Origin: an uncultured Collinsella sp.
GTDB lineage: Bacteria > Actinomycetota > Coriobacteriia > Coriobacteriales > Coriobacteriaceae
Reading direction: 5' to 3'
DNA length: 44,392 nt
Assembly (NCBI GenBank): GCA_900542635.1
Contig: UQOJ01000013.1
Span: forward strand, 1-44,392
The notes under the pieces are model-generated. The model was not told the DNA's origin, ran no database searches, and was given only the letters and a program-made list of their open reading frames with translations. Both the position numbers and the translations under genes were made by a program. Of this stretch, positions 24,001 to 31,849 are shown one piece after another; the first letter of the stretch is position 1, and the number at the start of each line of letters is the position of its first letter.

Positions 24001-24899
24001 GGTATCCGCGTCGCCAGATGATGCACTTTGTGGATAAGAACAACCCCGAGAACATCATCGATGCCGCCGTGAAGCGCCAGAAGGATCGCGCGAGCGGCCA
24101 GACGTCGTTCTTCGACATGTTTGGCGATGTTGAGGGCTCGGGCTTTGAGGTGAGCGTGCCCGATCCGGATGGCCAGGAGTGGGACCGCCACCTTAAGCTG
24201 AGCCAGGAGAAGGAGGTTCTGGGCATCTATGTCTCGGACCACCCGTTGCGCCCGTTTGAGTATGCGCTAGCCAAGGCGCGCGACTTCTCGTTCTCGCAGA
24301 TCGACACCGGTTACGAGGTGCAAAACCCTACGGGCGGTACCATCAACCAGGAGATTCCCGAGGGCAAGGCGCTGTGGTGGGCCGGTATGGTCTCGAGCGT
24401 GTCCAAGCGCGTGACCAAAAACGGTGACCCCATGGGCATCGTGCAGCTCGAGGACATGGAAGGTGAGGCCACGGTCGTGGTGTTCCCCAAGACCTACAAG
24501 GAGGCCGAGGGGTACCTGTACGGCGAGGTCGATCCCGAGACCGGCGCGCAGCTGTCCGATGCGTTTGTGCGCATTAAGGGCAAGCTTGAGCGCTCGGACC
24601 GCGGCGATCAGATCATCGCGCAGGAGATCGTGCCACTGGAGCTTAATGAGGAGAACAACAAGCCCAAGGTGTTTGAGGTCATGGTGCCCAACAGCCGCTT
24701 TAGCCAGGGCAATATGGCGCGTCTTGCCACGGTGCTTACCGCCAACCCGGGCGGCGACCGCGTGGAGATCTTTATCGAGCAGGTGGACGGGCGTGTGCTG
24801 CGTGCCGAGGTGCCGGCCAAGGTCAACGCACGCTCGATTCCGCTGTTGGCAGAGGCAAAAGCCATCGTGGGTAACCAGGGTCGCGTGACGGTGATCTAA
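21096..24899 (+). CDS. dnaE: DNA polymerase III alpha subunit DnaE
   Basis: This 1267-residue protein is the replicative polymerase. The N-terminal PHP domain keeps its metal-site residues (HLHNHT, ITDHGYMYG, GCEVYFTPD, CTSACIAG, NDFHYLRRED), so it may proofread, as in mycobacterial DnaE1. The polymerase active-site aspartates are D467 and D469 in PDIDMDFDDERR. The helix-hairpin-helix region (GIRGVGTGVAQAI) comes next, then the sliding-clamp motif QTSFFDMF at 1002-1009, then an OB fold (GMVSSVSKRVTKNGD). It is about 100 residues longer than the E. coli enzyme, partly through an insert around RKPVAKKKIKLL. The ATG at 21096 has only a weak GGAG upstream. The SNF2-type gene follows 38 bases later. 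Confidence 0.97.
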   Translation: MAFVHLHNHTVFSMLDGATRIQDMVNRAVELGMPAVAITDHGYMYGVPDLALACDAVNHNTPEYKTWSHDKAFLEKDRRDELVEPDPEANPREHAQYVKDMAMWDEKGNIDELKPPLVIKPIFGCEVYFTPDETLARDHKPELYHMILLAKDQEGYVNLMQTVSEAAVQGFYYKPRVTLDNLRRHAKGMICTSACIAGIIPKYIDRGDMEGAIKWAETFRDTFDPGDFYIEIQEHGITTDNGLTDEQMDRTLIDIAKQVGVKVIATNDFHYLRREDAPVQDVIMCIGMNAKVDDPNRMRMTGSEFYMKTEEEMRAMFPYCPEACDNTLEIADKCYVELDWDSIILPRFPLLDPGETHESQFRRECEKGLRQHYGDDWATREIGGVNIKERFEYEYKVICDKGFAAYFLIVAEYVQWAKDNGIGVGPGRGSAAGAIVAYAMNITAFDPLENGLMFERFLSPQRTEMPDIDMDFDDERRLEVVEHVRQLYGPEKVTHVITYSTIKAKQAINDAARVLDYPVYMGQRLSKMVSSDPKVKLKQVLEKQPGKEDLFNPDFAEAYKKDDDARRIIDTALSIEGLTRGEGVHACAVLICRDPVNEHVPTKLDTKGGVEITQYEGHTVADMGLLKMDFLGLRTLTVISKAKANIKKNFGIDIKEEEIPFDDPEIFKLMGSGHTAGVFQVESAGMTATIKNMKPTEYKHVVALIALYRPGPLGAGMVSSYINRMNGKEPAVSYDDRLDDILGETYGTMVYQEQVMLISVEMCGFSKGESDSRIRKPVAKKKIKLLTSTVLHWEDGSDETTYDHWMNGAIKNNYTREVAQKIWDDVLEFASYAFNKSHSAGYAILVMQTAWLKAHYPHEYMAAVLTSYTGKTDKIVHYVSACRHDGIPVLSPDVNESGTEFTATKEGVRFGLAGIRGVGTGVAQAIIAEREAGGPFKTLHDFVERVDSSQANRRVIESLIKAGAFDSTGYPRRQMMHFVDKNNPENIIDAAVKRQKDRASGQTSFFDMFGDVEGSGFEVSVPDPDGQEWDRHLKLSQEKEVLGIYVSDHPLRPFEYALAKARDFSFSQIDTGYEVQNPTGGTINQEIPEGKALWWAGMVSSVSKRVTKNGDPMGIVQLEDMEGEATVVVFPKTYKEAEGYLYGEVDPETGAQLSDAFVRIKGKLERSDRGDQIIAQEIVPLELNEENNKPKVFEVMVPNSRFSQGNMARLATVLTANPGGDRVEIFIEQVDGRVLRAEVPAKVNARSIPLLAEAKAIVGNQGRVTVI

Positions 24900-24937
24900 G
24901 GGCGACCTTGCTGGTCCGCGCGAGATTGGAGGAAGTG

Positions 24938-27900
24938 ATGGCGCAGGGGACGTTTGTGCAGGCGCTTCGTAAGGAGGCGGCGTTGAGCGGCACCTTTATG
25001 AAGGGGCGTTCGCTCATGCTCAACGGTGCCGTGCTGTCGTTTGAGGACTCCGGCTCGCGCTTCTCCAAAAACGTGAACATCGAGGGCTCGGTGCGCGGCT
25101 CGCGCGGCGACCTGTACAAGACGCACGTGGCGCTCGACATGGACGAGCACGAGGTTATCGACTACGACTGCGATTGCCCCGCCGCCTTCCGCTATTCCGG
25201 CATGTGCAAGCACGCCATCGCCACGGCGCTGGCGTATCTGGATGCCAGTGGCGCCGAGCCCGTCGAGGGTTTGCGCACGCCGGTCCGCACGTTTGCGGCG
25301 CAGCCGAAACAGCCCGCGCGCAACGCGCCCAAAGCGCCGGCCGTCAATCCCAACTTTCCCTTTCCGGCGCCCGTCCCCACGAGTCCCAGCCTCATGGCGG
25401 CGCTCTCCGATCTTTCGGACGCGCGCATGGATGAGCTGGCGAGCATGCGCCGCAAGCTCGCCGGCAGTGTGGATCCCGATGCCCCCAAGGCGGTGTTGGA
25501 GCCCTCGCTGGTGCCGTATTACAATCCACTGTTTGCCGAGCGCTTTAGCTGGGCGCTCGAGCTTCGCATTCGCTGTGGATCGGTCTCCTACGTGGTCAAG
25601 GACATCGACGGCATGGCCGATGCCTACGTGCGCGGCGGCACCTTCTCGTACGGCAAGAAGCTCACGTTTGTCCATACGCCCGAAGCCTTCGAAGACGTGT
25701 CGACAAAGCTGCTCAACCTTGTCGTGACGACAGTTGCCTATCTCGATGACATCACAAGCTCGCGTTCGGCGTCGTACGACTTTGCCCGCAGCGGTTTTGT
25801 CGCCGAGCGTCAGTTACCGCTGTCCGAGCATAGCATCGTATATGTGCTGGACCTGTTGCGCGGCCAGACCATTTCTTTTGAGCCCGCCTGGTCGCGGGGG
25901 ACGACGACGCATCGCACCTATGACGTGGCGGTTGAGATGCCTCCGGAAGGGGAGGACGAGGCGCTGTCTAAGCACCCACCGCTCCTTGCCGCCAAAATCG
26001 CGCCGGCGGCTGGTGGCAGCTACGATCTACGCCTGCCGGCCGATGCATACTGCTTTGCTTCGGGCGACGTTGCCTATCTGGTCGACACCCGCCGTGCGCG
26101 CCGCGCCGATGTAGCGTTTGCCCAGCATGCGGCGCCGTTCCTATCGCGCTTGCTGCCCTGTCGCACGCCGATCCATATCGCTGTCGACCAGGTGGGGGAG
26201 TTCTGTCGTATGGCGCTGCCCATTTTGCGCGACTACACCGACCTTACCGCGCCCGCCGCGCTCGATACCGTGGCGCCCGAGCCGAGCTTTGCTATGGCGA
26301 TCGGCGTCGACGATGGGCTTGTGACCTGCAAAATTACGGTTACCTACGGCGACTGGTCGGCGGATCTCTTTAGTCTGGGCGCTCCGGGCAGCCCCTTCGA
26401 AGAGCAGCGCCCGGGCGTGCCGCCCCGCGACGAGGTGGCAGAGTTTCGCGTTATGGATACGGCGGCCCTGTATTTCGACTTTTACGAGGGCGGTCTGGCG
26501 TTTGAGGAGCGCGATGACGAGAGCTTGTTCTGCCTGTTGACCGAGGGCCTGTCTGCCCTGTCCGAGTTGGGTGAGGTTATGCTCAGCGACCGCCTGCGCC
26601 AGATCTCGGTGCGCCCTGCGCCCAAACTCTCGGTGCGCGCCACCGTCAAGAGCAACTTGCTCGACGTCGAGTTGGGTGCGAGTGGGCTTTCGGCGGCAGA
26701 CCTTGCCATCTACCTCGACTCCTACAAGCGTCACCAGACGTTTGCGCGCCTTACGTCCGGCGACATCATTCGCCTGGACGAGGGCGCCCGAGTCGCGTTT
26801 GGCCTCGCCGAGGACCTGGGTGTCGATGCCGTCGACCTGCTCGATGGTGTGTCGCTTCCCGTGTCGAGCACCCTGTTCGTCGACAGCATGCTCGCGCGCA
26901 CGCCCGCGCTCGAGGCCGATCGTGACGCTGCGTTCCGCCGTACCGTCGAGCGCCTGGACACGCTCGGCAAGATGGATTTTACGGTGCCGGCATCGCTCAA
27001 GGCAACGATGCGCGGCTACCAGGTCGACGGATACCAGTGGCTCGGCTCGCTTGAGCATCTGGGCCTTGGCGGCATCTTGGCCGACGACATGGGCCTGGGC
27101 AAAACGCTGCAGATGATCGCGCATATCCTGGCGCGCGTGGAGGCGGGGGACATTAAGCCCACGCTTGTGGTGTGCCCTGCGTCGCTTGTGTACAACTGGA
27201 CCGCCGAGCTGGAGCGCTTTGCCCCGTCGCTCGATGTGTGCGCTATTGTGGGCGCCAAGGCTCAACGCCGCGTGCAGATCGCCGGCGTGGCCGAGCATAG
27301 CGTGGTCGTGACGTCGTATGACCTTATGCGCCGCGATATCGACGAGTACGTCGAGCAGGACTTTGCCCGTGTGGTGCTCGATGAGGCCCAGTACATTAAA
27401 AACCCGCTCACCCAGGTGGCGCGTGCCACCAAGCGCCTGCCGGCCGGCGTGCGCTTTGCCCTGACGGGCACGCCCATCGAAAACCGCCTATCCGAGCTCT
27501 GGAGCATCTTCGACTTTTTGATGCCGGGCCTGCTGGGCACGCGTGAATCGTTTGCAAAGCGCTTCGAAAGTCCGGTCGAGCACTCCGAGGGCGACAGCGC
27601 CGCTCGCCTGCAGGCACTCGTGTCGCCGTTTGTGCTGCGCCGTGTCAAGGAAGACGTGGTGGCCGACCTGCCCGAGAAGATCGAGGATACGGTCATGGCG
27701 CAGCTCACCGGCGAGCAGCGCAAGCTCTACCTGGCCAACCAAGACCGCATCGCCCAACAGGTGCAGCACCGCGAGTCATCCGAGTTTAAGAAAGACAAGC
27801 TCAAGGTGCTCGCCGAGCTCACCAAGCTGCGCCAGATCTGCTGCGACCCGCGTCTACACTACGAGGATTACAAGGCGGGGAGCGCCAAACTCGATACGTG

Positions 27901-28402
27901 CATGGAGCTCGTGCACGGCGCACTCGACGGCGGACATCGCATCCTGTTGTTCAGCCAGTTTACGGGTATGCTCGATATCATCGGTAAGCGCTTGGCCAAG
28001 GAGGACATCGCCTTCCTTAAGCTCACGGGCGCTTCGTCTAAGGAGAACCGCGCCAAGATGGTCGCGCAGTTCCAAGCGGGCGAGGTTCCGGTCTTTTTGA
28101 TTTCGCTCAAGGCGGGCGGCGTCGGCCTGAACCTGACGGCGGCCGACGTGGTCATCCACTACGACCCGTGGTGGAACGTGGCGGCGCAGGACCAAGCGAC
28201 TGACCGTGCACACCGTATTGGCCAGCAACATACCGTGACCGTGTACAAGCTCATCGCCAAGGACACGATCGAGGAGCGCATTATGCAGATGCAGGAGTCC
28301 AAGCGCGATCTGGTCAACAGCGTGCTCGGCGGCGACGGCATCTCGTCGGCACTGTTCACGCGCGAGGATGTTCTGGCGCTGCTGGGCGGCGACGGGCGCT
28401 AG
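24938..28402 (+). CDS. SNF2-type DEAD/DEAH helicase with SWIM zinc finger
   Basis: This 1154-residue protein starts with a SWIM zinc finger (C78-x-C80-x9-C90-x-H92). It then has a long bacterial SNF2-associated region and ends with a Swi2/Snf2 ATPase. Visible are Walker A DDMGLGKT with K722, the DEAQ box at D815, LTGTPIENRLSELWSI, LFSQFTGMLDII, and SLKAGGVGLNLTAADVVIHYDPWWN with ATDRAHRIGQ. Proteins like this translocate on double-stranded DNA and remodel bound proteins; bacterial relatives include RapA-like factors, and the target here is unknown. The start at 24938 is chosen because GGAGGAAG lies just upstream; a TTG at 24908 gives ten more unlikely residues. It probably shares a transcript with dnaE. 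A repair or transcription-clearing role is inferred from the neighbours. Confidence 0.93.
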   Translation: MAQGTFVQALRKEAALSGTFMKGRSLMLNGAVLSFEDSGSRFSKNVNIEGSVRGSRGDLYKTHVALDMDEHEVIDYDCDCPAAFRYSGMCKHAIATALAYLDASGAEPVEGLRTPVRTFAAQPKQPARNAPKAPAVNPNFPFPAPVPTSPSLMAALSDLSDARMDELASMRRKLAGSVDPDAPKAVLEPSLVPYYNPLFAERFSWALELRIRCGSVSYVVKDIDGMADAYVRGGTFSYGKKLTFVHTPEAFEDVSTKLLNLVVTTVAYLDDITSSRSASYDFARSGFVAERQLPLSEHSIVYVLDLLRGQTISFEPAWSRGTTTHRTYDVAVEMPPEGEDEALSKHPPLLAAKIAPAAGGSYDLRLPADAYCFASGDVAYLVDTRRARRADVAFAQHAAPFLSRLLPCRTPIHIAVDQVGEFCRMALPILRDYTDLTAPAALDTVAPEPSFAMAIGVDDGLVTCKITVTYGDWSADLFSLGAPGSPFEEQRPGVPPRDEVAEFRVMDTAALYFDFYEGGLAFEERDDESLFCLLTEGLSALSELGEVMLSDRLRQISVRPAPKLSVRATVKSNLLDVELGASGLSAADLAIYLDSYKRHQTFARLTSGDIIRLDEGARVAFGLAEDLGVDAVDLLDGVSLPVSSTLFVDSMLARTPALEADRDAAFRRTVERLDTLGKMDFTVPASLKATMRGYQVDGYQWLGSLEHLGLGGILADDMGLGKTLQMIAHILARVEAGDIKPTLVVCPASLVYNWTAELERFAPSLDVCAIVGAKAQRRVQIAGVAEHSVVVTSYDLMRRDIDEYVEQDFARVVLDEAQYIKNPLTQVARATKRLPAGVRFALTGTPIENRLSELWSIFDFLMPGLLGTRESFAKRFESPVEHSEGDSAARLQALVSPFVLRRVKEDVVADLPEKIEDTVMAQLTGEQRKLYLANQDRIAQQVQHRESSEFKKDKLKVLAELTKLRQICCDPRLHYEDYKAGSAKLDTCMELVHGALDGGHRILLFSQFTGMLDIIGKRLAKEDIAFLKLTGASSKENRAKMVAQFQAGEVPVFLISLKAGGVGLNLTAADVVIHYDPWWNVAAQDQATDRAHRIGQQHTVTVYKLIAKDTIEERIMQMQESKRDLVNSVLGGDGISSALFTREDVLALLGGDGR

Positions 28403-28567
28403 CCGCGCGCGGGGTGGGACTGCTGGAGTGGGCAGGACGGTCGACGCATTTTGGCCCGACCGCTTGCCTAATCCGTTATGTGTTCATTTGCAATGCCATG
28501 GATGGTTTGCCTGCCTTTGGGCATAAGAACCATCAAGAACATCGGCACATCAGCAAAGGAGAACATC

Positions 28568-28930
28568 ATGGCGAAATTCTTTAAGGACCCCGACGGTAAG
28601 CTCATCGCTGCCCTTGGCGACGACGTTGCGACCCCTGCCGGTTGCACGGAGCTGACCGCAAACACTGAGGACGCGGCGCACGAGAAGCACGTGCCTGTTG
28701 TCGAGACCGAGCGCGACGGTCACGTGATTCGCGCACGCGTTGGCTCGGTCGAGCACCCCAGCCTGCCCGAGCACTACATTGAATGGATCGCCCTTGAGGC
28801 CGAGGGCCGCTTAGAGGTCCATTACCTTGAGCCCGGCATGAAACCCGCGACGTTTTTCGCGGGCGGTTCCAAGACCGGTACCGTCTATGCCTATTGCAAC
28901 CTGCACGGGCTGTGGTCCGCGACGTTCTAG
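28568..28930 (+). CDS. Superoxide reductase (desulfoferrodoxin-like, no Cys4 iron site)
   Basis: This 120-residue protein reduces superoxide to peroxide without making oxygen, a usual defence in anaerobes. The catalytic iron site is complete: His in EKHVP, His in GSVEHP, His in LPEHYIEW, and the Cys and His of YCNLHGLW. Two-iron desulfoferrodoxins begin with a small Cys4 domain (KFFKC..CG). Here the matching start is KFFKDPDGK, with the fold apparently kept but its cysteines gone, as in class III enzymes such as that of Treponema. GCTEL is the only other N-terminal cysteine. AAAGGAG lies 7 bases before the ATG. It is probably a single-gene transcript. Electrons would come from rubredoxin, which is not in the window. 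Confidence 0.92.
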   Translation: MAKFFKDPDGKLIAALGDDVATPAGCTELTANTEDAAHEKHVPVVETERDGHVIRARVGSVEHPSLPEHYIEWIALEAEGRLEVHYLEPGMKPATFFAGGSKTGTVYAYCNLHGLWSATF

Positions 28931-28950
28931 GAGCGCGCCCCCGCTCGGGG

Positions 28951-29008
28951 TATCATAGCTAGCATATGCACATGCAAGCGCCGACTGCATTATGCGGCCG
29001 GCGCTTTT
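28951..29008 (+). promoter_or_regulatory. Promoter -10 and leader hairpin before NAD-synthetase-like gene
   Basis: TATCAT (28951-28956) is a -10 candidate. Downstream, AAGCGCCG (28976-28983) pairs with CGGCGCTT (28999-29006), with a further inner stem and TTTT after it, 40 bases before the start codon at 29048. The hairpin is either the terminator of the superoxide reductase gene or, if the -10 is used, a leader attenuator. Confidence 0.45.
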
Positions 29009-29047
29009 ACTACGATTTCGATGGTTTACGACGGAAAGGGCTGAGCC

Positions 29048-31033
29048 ATGAAGCTCGCGCTTGCACAGATCGATATGCGCCTGGGTGATATTGAGGGCAT
29101 TTGCGGCCGCATCGAGGACCAGGCTCGTCTGGCCCGCGAGCGCGGGGCGCGCGTGCTGTGCGTTCCGGCTCCGCTCTTTATGGGCGCCATGCCCGGTGGC
29201 CTGGTGGGCGCTGCCGACTTTGAGCACGACATGCTTGCCGGCTTGACTGGTGTCGCTGAGCGTATCCAGGAGCTTGACATGATTTGCATCGTGCCCGCGG
29301 CGGTTTCGTTTGAGGGCCAGCCGCTGCTCGACTACATGATGCTCAAGGACGGTCATGTGGTGCCGGCGCGTTCGAGCATTGCCCTGCAGCGTGGCGAGAA
29401 CAACGACACGCGTTGGGCGCCGCCGGTGTTCGACGTGGACGGCGTGCGCATAGCCGTGATTTTTGACTTGGACCGCGAGCTCGAGATGCTGCCGACCGGT
29501 GTTGACCTCATTGCGTATTTCCAATTCAACGCGTTTGACATGACTGACCGCGAGACTGCCGCCATTGCCGCCGTTCGCGGCGGCGCCTACCGCAAGATCG
29601 CATCCAAGCGCAGCGTGTGGTTTGCCTGTATGGCGCCGGTCGGTGCCTATGACGAGTCGGTGTATACCGGCGGTTCGTTTGTGCTCGACGACTGCGGTCG
29701 CGTGGTGGCCCAGGCGCCGTGTTTTGAGGAGAGCCTGCTGGTTCAGGAGATCCAGCGCGGCGTGATGCTCGATGCCCTGGAAGATCACGAACTGCCCGAG
29801 TTCCGTTCCGAGGAGTGGCTGTGGCAGGCGCTGGTGCTCGCCGTGCGCGACAACGCCCGAGCTCACGGTGCTTCGCGTGCTGTGGTGGCACTCGAGGGTG
29901 ACTTGCCGTCGTCCCTGCTGACGGCGCTGGCCGTCGACGCTCTGGGCCCGCGCAATGTGATTGGCCTGGTGCTGGGGCGTAACCGTATCTTTACGCCGGC
30001 GCAGGAAGAGGCCGAGGCTGTCCGCTGTGCCGCCGTCCGCGCCATCGCCGAACGTTTGCACATTCGCACTGTCGAGCGCGATGCACCGGATGCGGCGCGT
30101 GTGCTCGATCGCGACGTGTCGGCGGGCGATGCCGAGCGTCTGCGCTCGCGCACGCTGGGCCTCATGCTGGAGGACACGGCGCTCGAGCTGGGTGCGATGG
30201 CGCTGAGCCCGTTGTCCAAAACCGAGTACGCGCTGGCGGCGCCGGCGCTTTGCGGCGGCTACCAGGGCGATTACGCGCCCTTTGGCGATGTGTACCTGTC
30301 GACGCTTGAGTTTGTGGCGCGTGTGCGCAACCGCACGTCTGCCGTGGTGCCCCAAGAGCTCGTGACACTCAACGCGGTGGAAGATTGTATGGAGCGCGTG
30401 CTGGCGCAAGCGCTCTCGACGCTCGACGGTCCGGTCGATATGCTCGACCGTGCGGCACAGCTGCTCGGCGGGCTTGAGCCGGGTGAGGTCGATGGCGCGC
30501 TCGAGGCGCATGTGGACCGCAATCGATCTTTCGACGACATCCCGATGGCCGCTGGTAAGCCTGAGGCTTGCTCGCTGCTGCTGATGCTCGTTCGACAGGG
30601 TGAGGCTTCCCGTCGCATGTTGCCGACGGCGCCGATCGTCTCGGCCCGTTCGTTTGCCGAGCGTGCCTGGCCGTATATGCTCGCGTGGTCCGACCTGGGG
30701 CTTAACGGCAAGGAGCGTATGACGGTCGATTCGCTGGCGCGCGCCGAGGTGCGCCGTTTTGCTGACGAGGATACGAGTGAGCGCGTGCGAAACGAGATGA
30801 TGGGCGTACTGGGCGAGCTACTGGGTATTTCGCCCGAGCAAATGGAGGAGCTGCGCTCTGAGGACGGTCAGCGTCGTTTGCACGAGGGAATGAAAAAGTT
30901 CGAGGGCGAGGTTCAGGACGCCATCGATAAGATGATGGGCGGTCAGGGTGGACCGCAAGGCGGGCCCCAGGGCACGCCGATGCCGCATCCGCCGGTTGAT
31001 CCCCGACAGTTCCCATTCTTCTCGCAGAACTAA
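29048..31033 (+). CDS. NAD synthetase-like pseudoenzyme (degenerate nitrilase + NadE domains)
   Basis: This 661-residue protein aligns along its length with two-domain glutamine-dependent NAD synthetase, but the catalytic residues are gone. In the nitrilase half, the Glu of FPEL is A41 (VPAPL), the Lys position is S110 (ARSSIAL) and the catalytic Cys position is F139 (RIAVIFDLD). In the synthetase half, flanking text is well kept (LVLAVRDNAR, AVDALGPRNVIG, APFGDVY, VARVRNR), yet the ATP loop SGGIDS is replaced by EGDLPS (283-288) and TGNKSE by SPLSKTE (about 387-393). About 80 extra C-terminal residues include a charged helical part and a Gly/Gln/Pro tail. The reading frame is open and clean, so it is kept by selection. 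Role unknown: regulator, scaffold or changed activity. GGAAAGG precedes the ATG. Confidence 0.88.
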   Translation: MKLALAQIDMRLGDIEGICGRIEDQARLARERGARVLCVPAPLFMGAMPGGLVGAADFEHDMLAGLTGVAERIQELDMICIVPAAVSFEGQPLLDYMMLKDGHVVPARSSIALQRGENNDTRWAPPVFDVDGVRIAVIFDLDRELEMLPTGVDLIAYFQFNAFDMTDRETAAIAAVRGGAYRKIASKRSVWFACMAPVGAYDESVYTGGSFVLDDCGRVVAQAPCFEESLLVQEIQRGVMLDALEDHELPEFRSEEWLWQALVLAVRDNARAHGASRAVVALEGDLPSSLLTALAVDALGPRNVIGLVLGRNRIFTPAQEEAEAVRCAAVRAIAERLHIRTVERDAPDAARVLDRDVSAGDAERLRSRTLGLMLEDTALELGAMALSPLSKTEYALAAPALCGGYQGDYAPFGDVYLSTLEFVARVRNRTSAVVPQELVTLNAVEDCMERVLAQALSTLDGPVDMLDRAAQLLGGLEPGEVDGALEAHVDRNRSFDDIPMAAGKPEACSLLLMLVRQGEASRRMLPTAPIVSARSFAERAWPYMLAWSDLGLNGKERMTVDSLARAEVRRFADEDTSERVRNEMMGVLGELLGISPEQMEELRSEDGQRRLHEGMKKFEGEVQDAIDKMMGGQGGPQGGPQGTPMPHPPVDPRQFPFFSQN

Positions 31034-31051
31034 ACTGGGGATGGGGCCAAG

Positions 31052-31200
31052 GTTACGCGGTTTTACCAAACCGCGTAACGAGTCGACGCTGCGCGAGCCC
31101 CTGCCGGGCAATCTGCCGCTCAAACCGTCGCTTGCGTACAAAAGTACGCGGCGCTCCTCTTTCGCGACACCTTGCCACGGCAGGGACTCGCTCGCTGACG
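31052..31200. repeat. Nested palindromic element before ruvC
   Basis: Three inverted repeats lie in 150 non-coding bases. GTTACGCGGTTT (31052-31063) pairs perfectly with 31068-31079 around TACC. GCGTAC (31134-31139) pairs with GTACGC (31144-31149) around AAAA. Around the latter, GCGAGCCCCTGCCGGGCAA (about 31093-31111) matches the complement of 31172-31191 with one mismatch and one gap. The outer parts form one imperfect palindrome of about 118 bp. No T-run follows. It resembles a small non-coding repeat element. Confidence 0.75.
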
Positions 31201-31227
31201 TATGTTCAACCTGCGATTCAACCTTGC

Positions 31228-31258
31228 TTGGCTTACGCTTCCCAGGTTGTGTTATTCT
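31228..31258 (+). promoter_or_regulatory. Probable ruvCAB promoter
   Basis: TTGGCT (31228-31233) and TATTCT (31253-31258) are spaced by 19 bases, 70 bases before the ruvC start. No clear LexA/SOS box was recognised. Confidence 0.4.
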
Positions 31259-31327
31259 AGAACAGACGTTCGTGAATGATGCGCGGGGCCTTGTCTTGCG
31301 CTGTGCTTGTGGCGAGGGGAGGTCGGC

Positions 31328-31849
31328 TTGGTTATCTTGGGCATTGACCCCGGTTTGGCTCATACGGGTTGGGGGATTATCGAGGAGCGGCGTGGCGAGG
31401 TTCGCTGCCGTGCCTACGGCTGCATCGAGACCAGTGCCGGAAGTCCGCTCGCGGTGCGCCTGTCGCATATCGCCCGCGACCTTAAGGATGTCGTCGAGCG
31501 TTATCGACCCGACACGGCTGCTGTCGAGAGCATTTACTTTGGCGCTAACGTTCGCTCGGCCATCCCCACGGCGCATGCCCGCGGTGCTGCACTCGTAGCG
31601 CTTTCGGAATGTGCGCTCGAGATTGGCGAGTACACGCCCATGCAGATCAAACAGGCTGTGGTGGGCACCGGCGCCGCTGACAAGCGGCAGGTCGCCTACA
31701 TGGTACGCACGCTAACACAGCTCGACCACGACCCGCATCCCGACCATGCCGCCGATGCCCTGGCCTGCGCCATCTGCCACGTAAATCTCAGCCGCACCCG
31801 CGCCCTCACCGGTGGCGAGTTCTATCAACAGAGAGGAACCGGATACTGA
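31328..31849 (+). CDS. ruvC: Holliday junction endonuclease RuvC
   Basis: This 173-residue nuclease cuts Holliday junctions symmetrically as a dimer. The four acidic/His active-site residues are in place: D7 (GIDPG), E67 (VESIYFG), and H140 with D143 (DHAADALA). The His variant is the one seen in Thermus RuvC, while E. coli has Asp there. A TTG start at 31328 is chosen: GGGGAGG (31316-31322) is 5 bases upstream and D7 then falls at its usual number; a TTG at 31307 would place the ribosome site inside the gene. The stop overlaps the ruvA start by one base (TGATG), so translation is coupled. Confidence 0.95.
   Translation: MVILGIDPGLAHTGWGIIEERRGEVRCRAYGCIETSAGSPLAVRLSHIARDLKDVVERYRPDTAAVESIYFGANVRSAIPTAHARGAALVALSECALEIGEYTPMQIKQAVVGTGAADKRQVAYMVRTLTQLDHDPHPDHAADALACAICHVNLSRTRALTGGEFYQQRGTGY

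Noticed and set aside
21060..24242. 1060-codon open frame antisense to dnaE
   Set aside because: High-GC codon bias keeps antisense frames open; no family motifs and dnaE on the plus strand is certain.
29048..31033. Functional NAD synthetase (nadE)
   Set aside because: Catalytic residues of both domains are replaced, so naming it nadE would mislead.
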